Assembly: GCF_000281895.1 (NCBI RefSeq)
Contig: NZ_CM001558.1
Coordinates: forward strand, 4,344,556 to 4,408,555
DNA length: 64,000 nt
Reading direction: 5' to 3'
DNA from: Pseudomonas fluorescens Q2-87
GTDB taxonomy: Bacteria; Pseudomonadota; Gammaproteobacteria; Pseudomonadales; Pseudomonadaceae
Made by a program: the position numbers and the translations under genes. Under the pieces are notes generated by a model. It had not been told where the DNA came from and ran no database searches. It saw only the letters and a list, made by a program, of their open reading frames with translations. The first letter of the stretch is position 1. Every line of letters begins with the position of its first letter. This document shows positions 1 to 8,967 of the stretch, piece by piece.

Positions 1-1522
1 GCCGCAACTGGATGGGCAAATCGACGCCTGGTTCCTGGACGGTTTCGCGCCGGCGAGAAACCCAGACATGTGGACCGCCGAGCTGTTCGCCGAACTGGCC
101 CGGCTGGCGGCCCCCGGCGCCACGCTCAGCACCTTCACCAGTACCGGTTGGGTACGACGGTTGTTGAACGCGGCGGGCTTCAAGATGAAGCGCACGCCGG
201 GCATTGGCCATAAATGGGAAATCCTGCGTGGGGTGTTTCTCGGTTGGCCGGAGCAGGCACCGCTGCCCACCCCGGCGAAGCCCTGGTACGCCCGCCCCGC
301 TCCGCTCACAGGCGAGCGTCGGGCCCTGGTGATCGGCGGCGGCCTCGCCGGTTGCGCCAGCGCTGCCAGCCTCGCGGCCCGTGGCTGGCAGGTAACCCTG
401 CTGGAGCGTCACGCCGGGCTGGCCGAAGAGGCTTCCGGCAACCCGCAAGGCGTGCTGTACCTCAAGCTGTCGGCCCATGGCACGGCGTTGTCACAGATGA
501 TCCTCAGCGGCTTCGGCTACACGCGGCGCGTGCTGGAGCAACTGCAACGCGGCGTGGACTGGGATGGGTGTGGGGTTTTGCAGCTGGCTTTCAACAGCAA
601 GGAAGCCGAGCGCCAGGCGCAACTGGCCGAAGCGTTCCCACAGGATTTGCTCCACAGCCTGGATCAGGCGCAGGCCCAAGCGCGGTCTGGCATCGGCCTG
701 GCTTGTGGCGGCTTGTTCTACCCCGAAGGCGGCTGGGTGCATCCGCCGGCGCTGTGCCGCTGGCAGGCCGCAGGCGCGACAATCGACGTGCAGCCTCACC
801 ATGAAGTGCTGGAGTTGCGCCGCGTGGAAGACCAGTGGCAGGCCTGGGACGGCGAACACTGCCTGGCCAGCGCCCCCGTGGTAATCCTCGCCAGCGCCGC
901 CGAGATCAAGCGTTTCGAACCGGCCGCCGAGCTGCCCCTCAAGCGCATTCGCGGGCAAATCACCCGGTTGCCGCAAACCGCCCGCAGCCAGGACTTGGCC
1001 ACAGTGGTCTGCGCCGAAGGCTACGTGGCCCCGCCGCGCTTGGGCGAACACACCCTGGGCGCCAGCTTCGACTTCAAGAGCGACGACCTGACCCCCACCG
1101 CCGCCGAGCACGCCGGCAACCTGCTGATGCTCGAAGAAATTTCCCTGGACCTGGCGGACCGCCTCAACGCCAGCGCCCTGGAGGCCGAACACCTTGAAGG
1201 GCGCGCGGCGTTCCGTTGCACCAGCCCGGATTACCTGCCGATTGTCGGCCCGTTAGCGCACAGCCCGGCCTTCACCGAAGCGTATTCGGCCCTGGCCAAG
1301 GACGCCCGCCAGGTGCCGGATATCCCCTGCCCTTGGCTCGATGGCCTGTATATCAACAGCGGCCACGGTTCCCGAGGCCTGATCACCGCGCCGCTGTCGG
1401 GCGAACTGATCGCCGCGTGGCTGGACAACGAACCCCTGCCGCTGCCACGAAGCGTGGCCGAGGCCTGCCATCCGAACCGGTTTGCACTGCGGGCGCTGGT
1501 TCGAGGCAAGGCCAAGGACTAA
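1..1522 (+). CDS. mnmC: MnmC, bifunctional tRNA 5-methylaminomethyl-2-thiouridine enzyme (3' part)
   Basis: The reading frame is already open at base 2, so the start lies before the window; about 506 residues are visible. The first residues (DAWFLDGFAPARNPDMW) match the end of the N-terminal methyltransferase domain, which methylates nm5U to mnm5U at tRNA position 34. From about base 325 follows an FAD-dependent oxidase domain with a dinucleotide-binding motif (VIGGGLAGCASAASLA), which removes the carboxymethyl group of cmnm5(s2)U. The C-terminal NSGHGSRGLITAP stretch is typical of the family. The ATG at 68 is an internal methionine, not the start. A REP pair follows the stop codon. Confidence 0.93.
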   Translation, partial: PQLDGQIDAWFLDGFAPARNPDMWTAELFAELARLAAPGATLSTFTSTGWVRRLLNAAGFKMKRTPGIGHKWEILRGVFLGWPEQAPLPTPAKPWYARPAPLTGERRALVIGGGLAGCASAASLAARGWQVTLLERHAGLAEEASGNPQGVLYLKLSAHGTALSQMILSGFGYTRRVLEQLQRGVDWDGCGVLQLAFNSKEAERQAQLAEAFPQDLLHSLDQAQAQARSGIGLACGGLFYPEGGWVHPPALCRWQAAGATIDVQPHHEVLELRRVEDQWQAWDGEHCLASAPVVILASAAEIKRFEPAAELPLKRIRGQITRLPQTARSQDLATVVCAEGYVAPPRLGEHTLGASFDFKSDDLTPTAAEHAGNLLMLEEISLDLADRLNASALEAEHLEGRAAFRCTSPDYLPIVGPLAHSPAFTEAYSALAKDARQVPDIPCPWLDGLYINSGHGSRGLITAPLSGELIAAWLDNEPLPLPRSVAEACHPNRFALRALVRGKAKD

Positions 1523-1539
1523 CGCCTACCGAATGACCT

Positions 1540-1625
1540 GTGGGAGCGGGCTTGCTCGCGAAGGCGGTGTGTCAGTTACTCAAACGTCACAGGTACGCCG
1601 CCTTCGCGAGCAAGCTCGCTCCCAC
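1540..1625. repeat. REP pair (inverted, GGGAGCGGGCTTGCTCGCG type)
   Basis: Two inverted arms, TGTGGGAGCGGGCTTGCTCG at the left and its near-complement ending in AAGCTCGCTCCCACA at the right, enclose a short spacer. This is the common Pseudomonas REP doublet. It lies 18 bases after mnmC and before the NAGGN genes. Similar doublets recur at 6708, 41340 and 51287. Confidence 0.85.
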
Positions 1626-1776
1626 AAGGGTTGCGGGACATTCACCAGACCCCGCCCGTCGGCTTATAACGCATCGATATAAAACTCACAGCTATCCCCT
1701 CGGTCAGTTTCAGAGTACCCGCCATTTCGGCGCGCGTTGCTTGACCCCTCCCCAACGGAAAAACCGGTAAGGACTT

Positions 1777-3549
1777 ATGTGCGGATTAGCTGGAGAGTTA
1801 CGTTTCGATCAACAACCTGCGGACCTTGCGGCCGTAGAGCGAATCACCCATCACCTGGCCCCTCGCGGCCCCGACGCATGGGGTTTCCATAGCCAGGGGC
1901 CGATTGCCCTTGGCCACCGTCGTCTGAAAATCATGGACCTGTCCGACGGCTCGGCCCAGCCCATGATCGACAATCAACTGGGCTTGTCCCTGGCCTTCAA
2001 CGGCGCGATCTACAACTACCCGGAACTGCGAGCCGAGCTCGAAGCCTTGGGCTACGCCTTTTATTCCGGTGGCGACACCGAAGTGCTGCTCAAGGGCTAC
2101 CACGCCTGGGGCGAAGCGCTGCTGCCCAAACTCAATGGCATGTTCGCCTTTGCGATCTGGGAGCGCGATGCCAAGCGGCTGTTCATTGCCCGCGACCGCC
2201 TCGGCGTCAAGCCGCTGTACCTGTCGCGCACCGGCCAACGCCTGCGTTTCGCCTCCGCGCTGCCGGCGTTGCTCAAGGGCGGTGACATCAACCCGATGCT
2301 CGATCCGGTGGCGCTCAACCATTACTTGAATTTCCATGCGGTGGTCCCGGCACCCCGTACCCTGCTGGCCGGTGTGGAAAAACTGCCGCCCGCCACTTGG
2401 ATGCGCATCGAAGCCGACGGCACCACCGAGCAGAAAACCTGGTGGACCCTGCCCTACGGCCCCCGGGACGATGAGAAGAACCTGAAGCTGGAAGACTGGA
2501 TCGACCGTGTGCTCGACAGTACCCGCGAAGCGGTTGCCATCCGCCAGCGCGCCGCCGTGGATGTCGGCGTGCTGCTGTCCGGCGGCGTGGATTCGAGCAT
2601 GCTCGTTGGCCTGCTGCGGGAAGTCGGCGTGCAAGACTTGTCGACGTTCTCCATCGGCTTCCAGGATGCCGGCGGCGAGCGTGGCGACGAGTTTCAGTAT
2701 TCGGACCTGATCGCCAAGCATTACGGCACCCGTCACCACCAATTGCGCATCGATGAGAAAGAGATCATCGAACAACTGCCTGCAGCGTTCCGCGCCATGA
2801 GCGAACCGATGGTCAGCCATGACTGCATCGCGTTCTACCTGCTGTCGCGAGAAGTCGCCAAGCATTGCAAAGTGGTGCAGAGCGGCCAGGGCGCCGACGA
2901 ATTGTTCGCCGGTTACCACTGGTACCCGCAGGTGGACGGCGCCAGCGATCCGTACGCGGCCTATCGCGCCGCGTTCTTCGACCGCAGCTACGAGGAATAC
3001 GCCGCCACTGTGCAGCCCAAATGGCTGACCGACCACGATGCGGCCGGCGATTTCGTCAAGGAACATTTCGCCCAGCCGGGCGCCGACGCGGCGGTGGACA
3101 AGGCCCTGCGCCTGGACAGCACCGTGATGCTGGTGGACGACCCGGTCAAGCGAGTCGACAACATGACTATGGCTTGGGGCCTGGAGGCGCGGACGCCGTT
3201 CCTGGACTACCGGCTGGTGGAACTTTCGGCCCGGGTGCCGGCACAATTCAAGCTGCCCGACGGCGGCAAGCAGGTGCTCAAGGAAGCCGCCCGGCGGGTG
3301 ATCCCCAGCGAAGTGATCGACCGCAAGAAAGGTTATTTCCCGGTGCCCGGCCTCAAGCACCTGGATGGCGACACGCTGGCCTGGGTCCGCGAATTGCTGC
3401 TGGATCCGAGCCAGGACCGTGGCTTGTTCAACCCCACCATGCTCGACCGCCTGCTGACCGATCCCAACGGCCAGCTCACCCCGTTGCGCGGCTCGAGGCT
3501 GTGGCAATTGGCGGCGCTGAACCTATGGCTCAGCGAGCAAGGAATCTGA
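1777..3549 (+). CDS. asnO: N-acetylglutaminylglutamine amidotransferase (asparagine synthase family)
   Basis: A 590-residue class II glutamine amidotransferase/asparagine synthetase-like protein. The N-terminal nucleophile Cys2 (MCGLAGELRF) and the glutaminase domain fill roughly residues 2-210. The synthetase half carries the PP-loop LLSGGVDSSMLVG near residue 264. In Pseudomonas and rhizobia, proteins of this type next to ngg amidate N-acetylglutaminylglutamine to NAGGN, an osmoprotectant dipeptide. The ATG is preceded by TAAGGA at good spacing. The stop is 3 bases before the ngg start, so the two are surely cotranscribed. The general asparagine synthetase AsnB is an alternative, but the ngg and M42 neighbours make the NAGGN role much more likely. 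The symbol follows the Sinorhizobium name. Confidence 0.88.
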   Translation: MCGLAGELRFDQQPADLAAVERITHHLAPRGPDAWGFHSQGPIALGHRRLKIMDLSDGSAQPMIDNQLGLSLAFNGAIYNYPELRAELEALGYAFYSGGDTEVLLKGYHAWGEALLPKLNGMFAFAIWERDAKRLFIARDRLGVKPLYLSRTGQRLRFASALPALLKGGDINPMLDPVALNHYLNFHAVVPAPRTLLAGVEKLPPATWMRIEADGTTEQKTWWTLPYGPRDDEKNLKLEDWIDRVLDSTREAVAIRQRAAVDVGVLLSGGVDSSMLVGLLREVGVQDLSTFSIGFQDAGGERGDEFQYSDLIAKHYGTRHHQLRIDEKEIIEQLPAAFRAMSEPMVSHDCIAFYLLSREVAKHCKVVQSGQGADELFAGYHWYPQVDGASDPYAAYRAAFFDRSYEEYAATVQPKWLTDHDAAGDFVKEHFAQPGADAAVDKALRLDSTVMLVDDPVKRVDNMTMAWGLEARTPFLDYRLVELSARVPAQFKLPDGGKQVLKEAARRVIPSEVIDRKKGYFPVPGLKHLDGDTLAWVRELLLDPSQDRGLFNPTMLDRLLTDPNGQLTPLRGSRLWQLAALNLWLSEQGI

Positions 3550-3552
3550 TTG

Positions 3553-5298
3553 ATGAAACCCCACCCGACCGTTCACAACCAACGCCTGCTGCGCGGCCAG
3601 GCGCCTTCCTACGAGCGCTTGCAAGCACGCCTGGCCGAAGACGGCAGCGAATTGAACGCTGCCCCGATTGCCGTGCATTGCGGCTGGGGCCGCCTGCTGA
3701 TCGGCCACACGTTTGCCGACCCAGCGAGCCTGGCCCAAGAACTCCTTAACGAGCAACCCGGCGAGCGTGACATAGCCTTGTACGTCGCCGCGCCGCAGCA
3801 GGTGCTGGGGCTGGAACCGGCGCAACTGTTCCTCGATCCGTCCGACACCTTGCGCCTGTGGTTCAGCGATTATCGCCAGGCCACGCGAGTCTTCCGTGGC
3901 TTCCGTATTCGCCGGGCCCAGAGCGAGGCCGACTGGCAAGCCATCAACCAGCTTTATCAAGCCCGGGGCATGCTGCCCATCGACCCACAGCGACTGACCC
4001 CGCGACACCAGGGCGGGCCGGTCTATTGGCTGGCCGAGGACGACGACACCGGTGCGGTGATCGGCAGCGTCATGGGCCTGAACCACCAGAAGGCCTTCAA
4101 CGACCCGGAAAACGGCAGCAGCCTGTGGTGCCTGGCCGTAGACCCGCATTGCTCGCGGCCCGGGGTCGGGGAAGTATTGGTGCGTCACCTGATCGAGCAC
4201 TTCATGAGCCGTGGCTTGAGCTACCTGGACCTGTCGGTGCTGCACGACAATCGCCTGGCGAAAAACCTCTACGCCAAACTCGGCTTCCGCAACCTTTCGA
4301 CCTTTGCCATCAAACGCAAGAATGGCATCAACCAGCCGTTGTTCCTCGGGCCGGGCCCCGAAGCGCAGTTCAATCCTTATGCGCGGATCATTGTCGAAGA
4401 GGCGCACCGTCGCGGCATCGACGTGCAGGTGGATGACGCCGAGGCCGGGTTGTTCACCCTGGTCCACGGCAGTCGCCGGGTCCGTTGCCGCGAATCCCTG
4501 AGCGACCTGACCAGCGCCATTAGCATGACCCTGTGCCAGAACAAAAGCCTGACCCACAAAGTGCTGAAGAATGCCGGTTTGAACCTGCCGGCCCAACAGT
4601 TGGCGGGTAATGCCGATGACAATCTGGCCTTTCTCGACGAACACGAGCGAATCGTGGTCAAGCCGTTGGACGGTGAGCAGGGCCAGGGCGTGGCGGTGGA
4701 TCTGAGTACGATCGAGCAGGTGCAGAGCGCTATCGAAGCGGCTCGGCAATTCGACAGCCGTGTGTTGCTGGAAAGCTTCCACGAAGGGCTGGACTTACGG
4801 ATCCTGGTCATCGGTTTTGAAGTGGTGGCCGCGGCGATCCGGCGGCCGGCCGAGGTGATCGGCGATGGCCAGCACACCATCGGTGCATTGATCGAAGCCC
4901 AGAGCCGTCGACGGCAAGCGGCCACGGGAGGTGAAAGCAAGATCCCGATGGACGCCGAGACCCTGCGCACCCTGAGCGCGGCGGGTTACGACTATGACAG
5001 CGTGCTGTCCGCCGGGGAGCATCTGTTCGTACGGCGCACGGCGAACCTGCACACCGGTGGGGTACTGGAGGACGTCACCGGCATCCTTCATCCAACCCTC
5101 GCCGAGGCGGCGGTGCGCGCCGCGCGGGCATTGGACATCCCAGTGGTCGGCCTCGACCTGCTGGTACCGGCGGCCGATCGACCCGAGTACGTGTTCATCG
5201 AAGCCAACGAACGCGCCGGCCTGGCCAACCACGAACCACAACCCACCGCCGAACGTTTTGTGGATTTGTTGTTTCCCCATAGCCAAGCGGTGGCCTGA
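3553..5298 (+). CDS. ngg: N-acetylglutaminylglutamine synthetase (GNAT + ATP-grasp fusion)
   Basis: A 581-residue two-domain protein. An acetyltransferase (GNAT) domain lies at about residues 115-255 (GVGEVLVRHLIEHFMSRG, then NRLAKNLYAKLGF). A C-terminal ATP-grasp ligase domain begins near residue 333 (NKSLTHKVLKNAGLNLP, VVKPLDGEQGQGVAV, EANERAGLANHEP). The fusion fits formation and acetylation of the glutamine dipeptide before amidation by the upstream amidotransferase. I chose the ATG at 3553, 9 bases after AAGGA; an in-frame TTG at 3550 directly before it would add one residue. A REP pair separates it from the peptidase gene, but the three genes belong to one known system. Confidence 0.9.
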   Translation: MKPHPTVHNQRLLRGQAPSYERLQARLAEDGSELNAAPIAVHCGWGRLLIGHTFADPASLAQELLNEQPGERDIALYVAAPQQVLGLEPAQLFLDPSDTLRLWFSDYRQATRVFRGFRIRRAQSEADWQAINQLYQARGMLPIDPQRLTPRHQGGPVYWLAEDDDTGAVIGSVMGLNHQKAFNDPENGSSLWCLAVDPHCSRPGVGEVLVRHLIEHFMSRGLSYLDLSVLHDNRLAKNLYAKLGFRNLSTFAIKRKNGINQPLFLGPGPEAQFNPYARIIVEEAHRRGIDVQVDDAEAGLFTLVHGSRRVRCRESLSDLTSAISMTLCQNKSLTHKVLKNAGLNLPAQQLAGNADDNLAFLDEHERIVVKPLDGEQGQGVAVDLSTIEQVQSAIEAARQFDSRVLLESFHEGLDLRILVIGFEVVAAAIRRPAEVIGDGQHTIGALIEAQSRRRQAATGGESKIPMDAETLRTLSAAGYDYDSVLSAGEHLFVRRTANLHTGGVLEDVTGILHPTLAEAAVRAARALDIPVVGLDLLVPAADRPEYVFIEANERAGLANHEPQPTAERFVDLLFPHSQAVA

Positions 5299-5310
5299 GC
5301 TTTTTCTACC

Positions 5311-5440
5311 GTGGCGAGGGAGCTTGCTCCCGCTGGGCTGCGAGGCAGCGCCTCCATGGGTGTCCAGGTTTTCTGGATAGACCCGGACACTATGATGGCA
5401 ACCGCTTCGCGGTCGAGCGGGAGCAAGCTCCCTCGCCACA
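5311..5440. repeat. REP pair (GTGGCGAGGGAGCTTGCTCC type)
   Basis: The left arm GTGGCGAGGGAGCTTGCTCC and the right arm GGAGCAAGCTCCCTCGCCAC are inverted copies flanking about 90 bases. This is a second REP type, distinct from the GGGAGCGGGCTTGC type at 1540. It lies between ngg and the M42 peptidase gene, so it is within a presumed transcription unit. The only other good example in the window is at 11515. Confidence 0.85.
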
Positions 5441-5474
5441 GGTTTCCCCCTACTTAATATTCCGAGGAATTTCC

Positions 5475-6665
5475 ATGATCAGCAAAATTCCCGAACCGGA
5501 TCTCGAATACCTGCAAAAAGTCTTGCTGGAGATGCTCGCCATTCCCAGCCCCACCGGCTTCACCGACACCATCGTGCGCTATGTCGCCGAACGGCTTGAG
5601 GAGCTGGGCATTCCTTTTGAAATGACTCGCCGTGGCACGATCCGCGCCACCCTCAAGGGCCGCAAGAGCAGCCCCGACCGCGCCGTGTCGGCGCACCTGG
5701 ACACCATCGGGGCCTCGGTGCGCGCCATCAAGGACAACGGTCGCCTGACCCTGGCCCCGGTGGGCTGCTGGTCCAGCCGGTTTGCCGAAGGCAGTCGGGT
5801 CAGCCTGTTTACCGACACTGGCGTGATTCGTGGCAGCGTGCTGCCCTTGATGGCGTCCGGGCACGCCTTCAACACCGCCGTGGATGAAATGCCCATCAGT
5901 TGGGACCACATCGAGCTGCGCCTGGATGCCTACTGCACCACCCGTGCCGACTGCGAAACCCTGGGCGTGGGCATCGGCGACTATGTCGCCTTCGATCCCC
6001 TGCCGGAGTTCACCGAAAGCGGCCACATCAGTGCCCGCCACCTGGACGACAAGGCCGGTGTCGCCGCGCTGCTGGCGGCGCTCAAGGCGATTGTCGACAG
6101 CGGCGAAGAGCTGCTGATCGACTGCCACCCCCTGTTCACCATCACCGAGGAAACCGGCAGCGGCGCGGCGGCGGCACTGCCCTGGGACGTCAGTGAGTTC
6201 GTCGGTATCGACATCGCCCCGGTCGCGCCAGGGCAGCACTCCAGCGAGCATGCGGTCAGTGTGGCCATGCAGGATTCCGGAGGGCCTTACGACTATCACC
6301 TGTCACGGCACTTGCTGAAACTGGCCAAGGAGAACGAGCTACCGGCGCGCCGCGACCTGTTTCGCTATTACTTCAGCGATGCCCATTCGGCCATCACTGC
6401 CGGCCATGACATCCGCACCGCCCTGCTCGCCTTCGGCTGCGACGCCACCCATGGCTACGAACGCACCCACATCGACAGCCTGGCCGCCCTCAGCCGCCTG
6501 CTCGGCGCCTACATCCTCAGCCCGCCGGTGTTCGCCAGCGACGCGCAACCGGCCCAGGGCTCGCTGGACCGCTTCAGCCACCAGATCGAGCATGATGCGC
6601 AGATGGAAAGTGATACCCGGGTGCCGTCCGTGGACAGCTTGATTGGGCAGCGGTCAGAGAACTGA
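5475..6665 (+). CDS. Osmoprotectant NAGGN system M42 family peptidase
   Basis: A 396-residue metallopeptidase of the M42/M20-like aminopeptidase group. Metal-ligand motifs are visible: AHLDTIGASVR (about residue 73), HLDDKAGVAALLAAL (about residue 193) and ITEETGSGAAAALP with the catalytic Glu. DAHSAITAG and ATHGYERTHIDSL near the C-terminus supply further ligands. Peptidases of this type are consistently encoded with the NAGGN synthesis genes and are presumed to turn over the dipeptide; that function is inferred from context. The start ATG follows GAGGAA at ideal spacing. The C-terminal 40 residues, rich in Gln, Asp and Ser, lie outside the catalytic fold. Confidence 0.88.
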   Translation: MISKIPEPDLEYLQKVLLEMLAIPSPTGFTDTIVRYVAERLEELGIPFEMTRRGTIRATLKGRKSSPDRAVSAHLDTIGASVRAIKDNGRLTLAPVGCWSSRFAEGSRVSLFTDTGVIRGSVLPLMASGHAFNTAVDEMPISWDHIELRLDAYCTTRADCETLGVGIGDYVAFDPLPEFTESGHISARHLDDKAGVAALLAALKAIVDSGEELLIDCHPLFTITEETGSGAAAALPWDVSEFVGIDIAPVAPGQHSSEHAVSVAMQDSGGPYDYHLSRHLLKLAKENELPARRDLFRYYFSDAHSAITAGHDIRTALLAFGCDATHGYERTHIDSLAALSRLLGAYILSPPVFASDAQPAQGSLDRFSHQIEHDAQMESDTRVPSVDSLIGQRSEN

Positions 6666-6707
6666 TCCAGCTAACGACATGGTTCGCGGGTGTATCGAAA
6701 TCCTACT

Positions 6708-6796
6708 GTGGGAGCGGGCTTGCTCGCGAAGACGGCGGCACAGGCAGCATTGGCGCAAACTGACCCACCACTTTCGCGAGCAAGCCCGCTCCCACA
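6708..6796. repeat. REP pair (GGGAGCGGGCTTGCTCGCG type)
   Basis: The inverted arms GTGGGAGCGGGCTTGCTCGC and GCGAGCAAGCCCGCTCCCAC enclose about 49 bases. The pair lies 42 bases after the M42 peptidase stop, at the end of the NAGGN unit. Confidence 0.85.
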
Positions 6797-6882
6797 AGGA
6801 TATGCAGTGACCGAAAAACCACAGGCTAGCCGCAAAAGCCCATTGGCCGTAGCATCGCCCTATTGTCTAGCCGAGGTACCCC

Positions 6883-7110
6883 ATGCTCATCCCCTACGAC
6901 CAACTCGAAGTCGACACGCTCACTCGCCTGATCGAGGATTTCGTCACCCGCGACGGCACCGACAACGGTGACGACACGCCCCTGGAGACTCGGGTGCTAC
7001 GGGTCAGGCAGGCCTTGACCAAAGGCCAGGCGATGATCGTCTTCGACCCCGACAGCGAACAGTGCCAACTGATGCTCAAGCACGACGTGCCCAAGCACCT
7101 ATTCGACTGA
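6883..7110 (+). CDS. yheU: YheU family protein (UPF0270)
   Basis: A 75-residue acidic protein beginning MLIPYDQLEVDTLTRLIEDF, with a central stretch LETRVLRVRQALTKGQAMIV. This is the UPF0270/YheU pattern of small conserved gammaproteobacterial proteins of unknown function. The ATG follows a GAGGT-like site. The gene converges on csrA and their 3' ends overlap by 12 bases; a terminator-like hairpin for this gene lies inside the csrA coding region. Confidence 0.85.
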   Translation: MLIPYDQLEVDTLTRLIEDFVTRDGTDNGDDTPLETRVLRVRQALTKGQAMIVFDPDSEQCQLMLKHDVPKHLFD

Positions 7111-7299
7111 ACAGGCCCTGCGAGCGGCGTGGGCCTTTTTCTTCTGGATCTTTTCGTAGATTTCCGAGCGATGGACATCGACGTGCCGGGGCGCTTCCAC
7201 GCCAAAACGCACGGTGCCGCCGTTGATCGACAGCACTCGGACCGAAATATCGTCGCCAATGGAAATCAACTCACCCACGGCGCGGCTTAATACGAGCAT
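7099..7299 (-). CDS. csrA: CsrA/Rsm family translational regulator
   Basis: A 66-residue RNA-binding protein of the CsrA/RsmA family, which binds GGA motifs near ribosome-binding sites and controls secondary metabolism, motility and biofilm. The core has the family pattern: MLVLSRAVGELISIGDDISV at the N-terminus and VRFGVEAPRHVDVHRSEIYE, the region that carries the conserved RNA-contacting Arg. It differs from typical RsmA and RsmE at several positions (LSRAVGE, RFGVEAPRHV) and may be the third, RsmI-like paralogue of fluorescent pseudomonads; I cannot settle this by eye. The tail KKKAHAARRACSVE is unusually basic. AAGGA stands 8 bases before the ATG. Confidence 0.88.
   Translation of the reverse strand: MLVLSRAVGELISIGDDISVRVLSINGGTVRFGVEAPRHVDVHRSEIYEKIQKKKAHAARRACSVE
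7113..7140 (+). terminator. Candidate intrinsic terminator of yheU, inside csrA
   Basis: AGGCCC at 7113 pairs with GGGCCT ending at 7136 and is followed by TTTTT on the plus strand, 3 bases after the yheU stop. The site lies in the antisense strand of the last codons of csrA. The 12-base loop is long, so efficiency is uncertain. Confidence 0.5.
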
Positions 7300-7450
7300 G
7301 GTTCTTGTCCTTAAGAATGTCTGGACCTAGACCATGCCCGGCCCGCTTCATGTTCTCAAGGCACCCGCGAGAATTCAGTAAAGCCCTACAAGCAAAGCTC
7401 TCGCGACTGAAGGAAACGTCCTGCAAAACTCTGTCAGACCGCGCCTCGCT

Positions 7451-7783
7451 TCACGGAGCAGAGAACCGCGGGCCGAACAGAATCACGCTTGCCCCCAGCA
7501 CACAGAGCGCCACGCCCACCCAGTCGGAACCCAGCGGTCGCACCCGCTCCACCACCGCCAGCCAGCCGATCGAGGCGATGATATAGATGCCGCCATAGGC
7601 AGCGTATGCGCGGCCGGCGTAGGTCGCTTCGATGCGGGTCAGCAACAGGGCGAACAAAGTGAGACTGAGCAGCGCCGGCGCGATCCACCAGGCGCTCTTG
7701 CCCTGGCGCAGCCACATCCAGAAGGCATAGCAGCCGGCGATCTCAAATAACGCCGCAAGTAGGAACCACAGGTAATTGAGCAT
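7451..7783 (-). CDS. ynfA: YnfA family membrane protein (UPF0060)
   Basis: A 110-residue, very hydrophobic protein with four predicted membrane segments, consistent with the UPF0060/YnfA family of small inner-membrane proteins in the drug/metabolite transporter-like fold. Typical stretches are [27 protein letters not shown] and [17 protein letters not shown] chose the ATG at 7783, giving the usual family length; an ATG four codons upstream (7795) is possible. Neither has a strong ribosome-binding site. The substrate is unknown. About 150 bases without a recognisable feature separate it from csrA. Confidence 0.85.
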   Translation of the reverse strand: MLNYLWFLLAALFEIAGCYAFWMWLRQGKSAWWIAPALLSLTLFALLLTRIEATYAGRAYAAYGGIYIIASIGWLAVVERVRPLGSDWVGVALCVLGASVILFGPRFSAP

Positions 7784-7838
7784 GCAGGTGTCCATCAGAA
7801 GGCGAATGGCGCCATCCTGAGGACACCGGGCCCGGCGG

Positions 7839-8654
7839 TCAACCTGGGGTGTGACGGGCCTTGGCGCGCATCTTGTCTGCCATGACGGTCATTTCGTCGT
7901 ACAGCAACTGGGGATTTTTCTGCTTCATCGCCCATGCCATTCGGCCCTGTTCATGGGGCAGGATCATGAATTGGCCTTGGGCGACCTGCTCGAAGATGTA
8001 ATCCGCGATATCGGCAGCGCTGATCGGTGAGCTTTCCAGCAATTTACCCACCTGGGCTTTCATCGCCGGGGTCGGGCCACGGAACGAGTCCAACAAGTTG
8101 GTCTGGAAGAAGGACGGGCAGACAACGTGTACGCCAATTTCCTGCTGGGCCAGCTCGACCAGCAAACTCTCCGACAATGCCACCACGCCGGCCTTGGCCA
8201 CGTTGTAGTTGCTCATGGCCGGCCCCTGCATCAAGGCCGCCATGGAGGCGATATTGATGATCTTGCCGCGGCTTTTCTCCAGCAGCGGCAGGAACGCCTT
8301 GCATCCCTTGACCACGCCCATCAGGTTGATTGCGATCTGCCAGTCCCAATCCTCCAGGGAGAGCTCGCTGAAAAATCCACCCGAGGCCACGCCGGCGTTA
8401 TTGACGATGATGTCGATGCCACCGAACTTTTCTTCACAAGCCTGGGCGAACGCCGTCAATTGGCTGTAGTCGCGCACATCGCAGCGCTGGATGAAACCGT
8501 CACCGCCGGCGCTGCGGACTTGCTTCAGGGTTTCCTGAAGGCCTGGTTCACTGACATCCGACAAGGCCAGGCGCCAACCTTCACGGGCCCAGCGCAGCGC
8601 GATTTCGCGACCCAGGCCAGAGCCGGCACCAGTGATCATCATGCGATTTTGCAT
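7839..8654 (-). CDS. SDR family oxidoreductase
   Basis: A 271-residue classical short-chain dehydrogenase/reductase. The cofactor motif TGAGSGLG lies at residues 8-15, NNAG near residue 85, and the catalytic Ser137, Tyr150 and Lys154 in the YNVAK pattern. The C-terminal third holds the extended helical part typical of this length class. Substrate and cofactor preference cannot be read from the sequence. The open frame extends upstream to 8837, but the start at 8654 places the Rossmann motif at the usual position, so the upstream part is rejected. It precedes ynfA on the same strand with 55 bases between them. Confidence 0.85.
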   Translation of the reverse strand: MQNRMMITGAGSGLGREIALRWAREGWRLALSDVSEPGLQETLKQVRSAGGDGFIQRCDVRDYSQLTAFAQACEEKFGGIDIIVNNAGVASGGFFSELSLEDWDWQIAINLMGVVKGCKAFLPLLEKSRGKIINIASMAALMQGPAMSNYNVAKAGVVALSESLLVELAQQEIGVHVVCPSFFQTNLLDSFRGPTPAMKAQVGKLLESSPISAADIADYIFEQVAQGQFMILPHEQGRMAWAMKQKNPQLLYDEMTVMADKMRAKARHTPG

Positions 8655-8781
8655 AGCAAACAGCCTTGTCGTTCCGGGAGAGATAGGCCGAGTGTAGCGA
8701 AGGACCCTGCCCGACCCACGCTCCATCAGATTGGTGAATGGCCGCGGCAAACCGTAATAGGTCTTGAAGACTCTATTGGGG

Positions 8782-8817
8782 CCCCGTGGCAAGGAAGCTG
8801 GCTCCCTTGGCACGGGG
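8782..8817. repeat. Imperfect hairpin in the 313-base SDR/DUF3309 intergenic region
   Basis: CCCCGTGGCAAGG at the left pairs, with one mismatch, with CCTTGGCACGGGG at the right around a short loop. It looks like a degenerate single REP-like hairpin and has no T run. The rest of the divergent region 8655-8967 must hold the promoters of the SDR gene (minus) and the DUF3309 gene (plus); I see no convincing promoter boxes there. Confidence 0.5.
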
Positions 8818-8967
8818 TTGGCTTCCATCAAGTTCAAGCATCAAAAAACATTGAATTTTTTACAGGACGTTACGGTCGGACTTATTAAGCCGCCCGGATT
8901 CATTGCATGCGCGCTGGCAGTTGAAAGTTGCAATCACTCCAGAACCGACCAAATAAGGAAATCTACA

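Noticed and set aside
1798..3507. A 569-codon minus-strand frame antisense to the amidotransferase
   Set aside because: The opposite strand is a well-conserved enzyme; the antisense product is His/Gln-rich noise.
7305..7586. A 93-codon plus-strand frame over the csrA-ynfA gap and ynfA
   Set aside because: It overlaps the conserved ynfA on the opposite strand, is Ser/Thr/Arg-rich, and has no ribosome-binding site.
8655..8837. 61-codon upstream extension of the SDR protein
   Set aside because: It would place the Rossmann TGxxxGxG motif unusually late and overlaps the intergenic hairpin; the start at 8654 fits the family.
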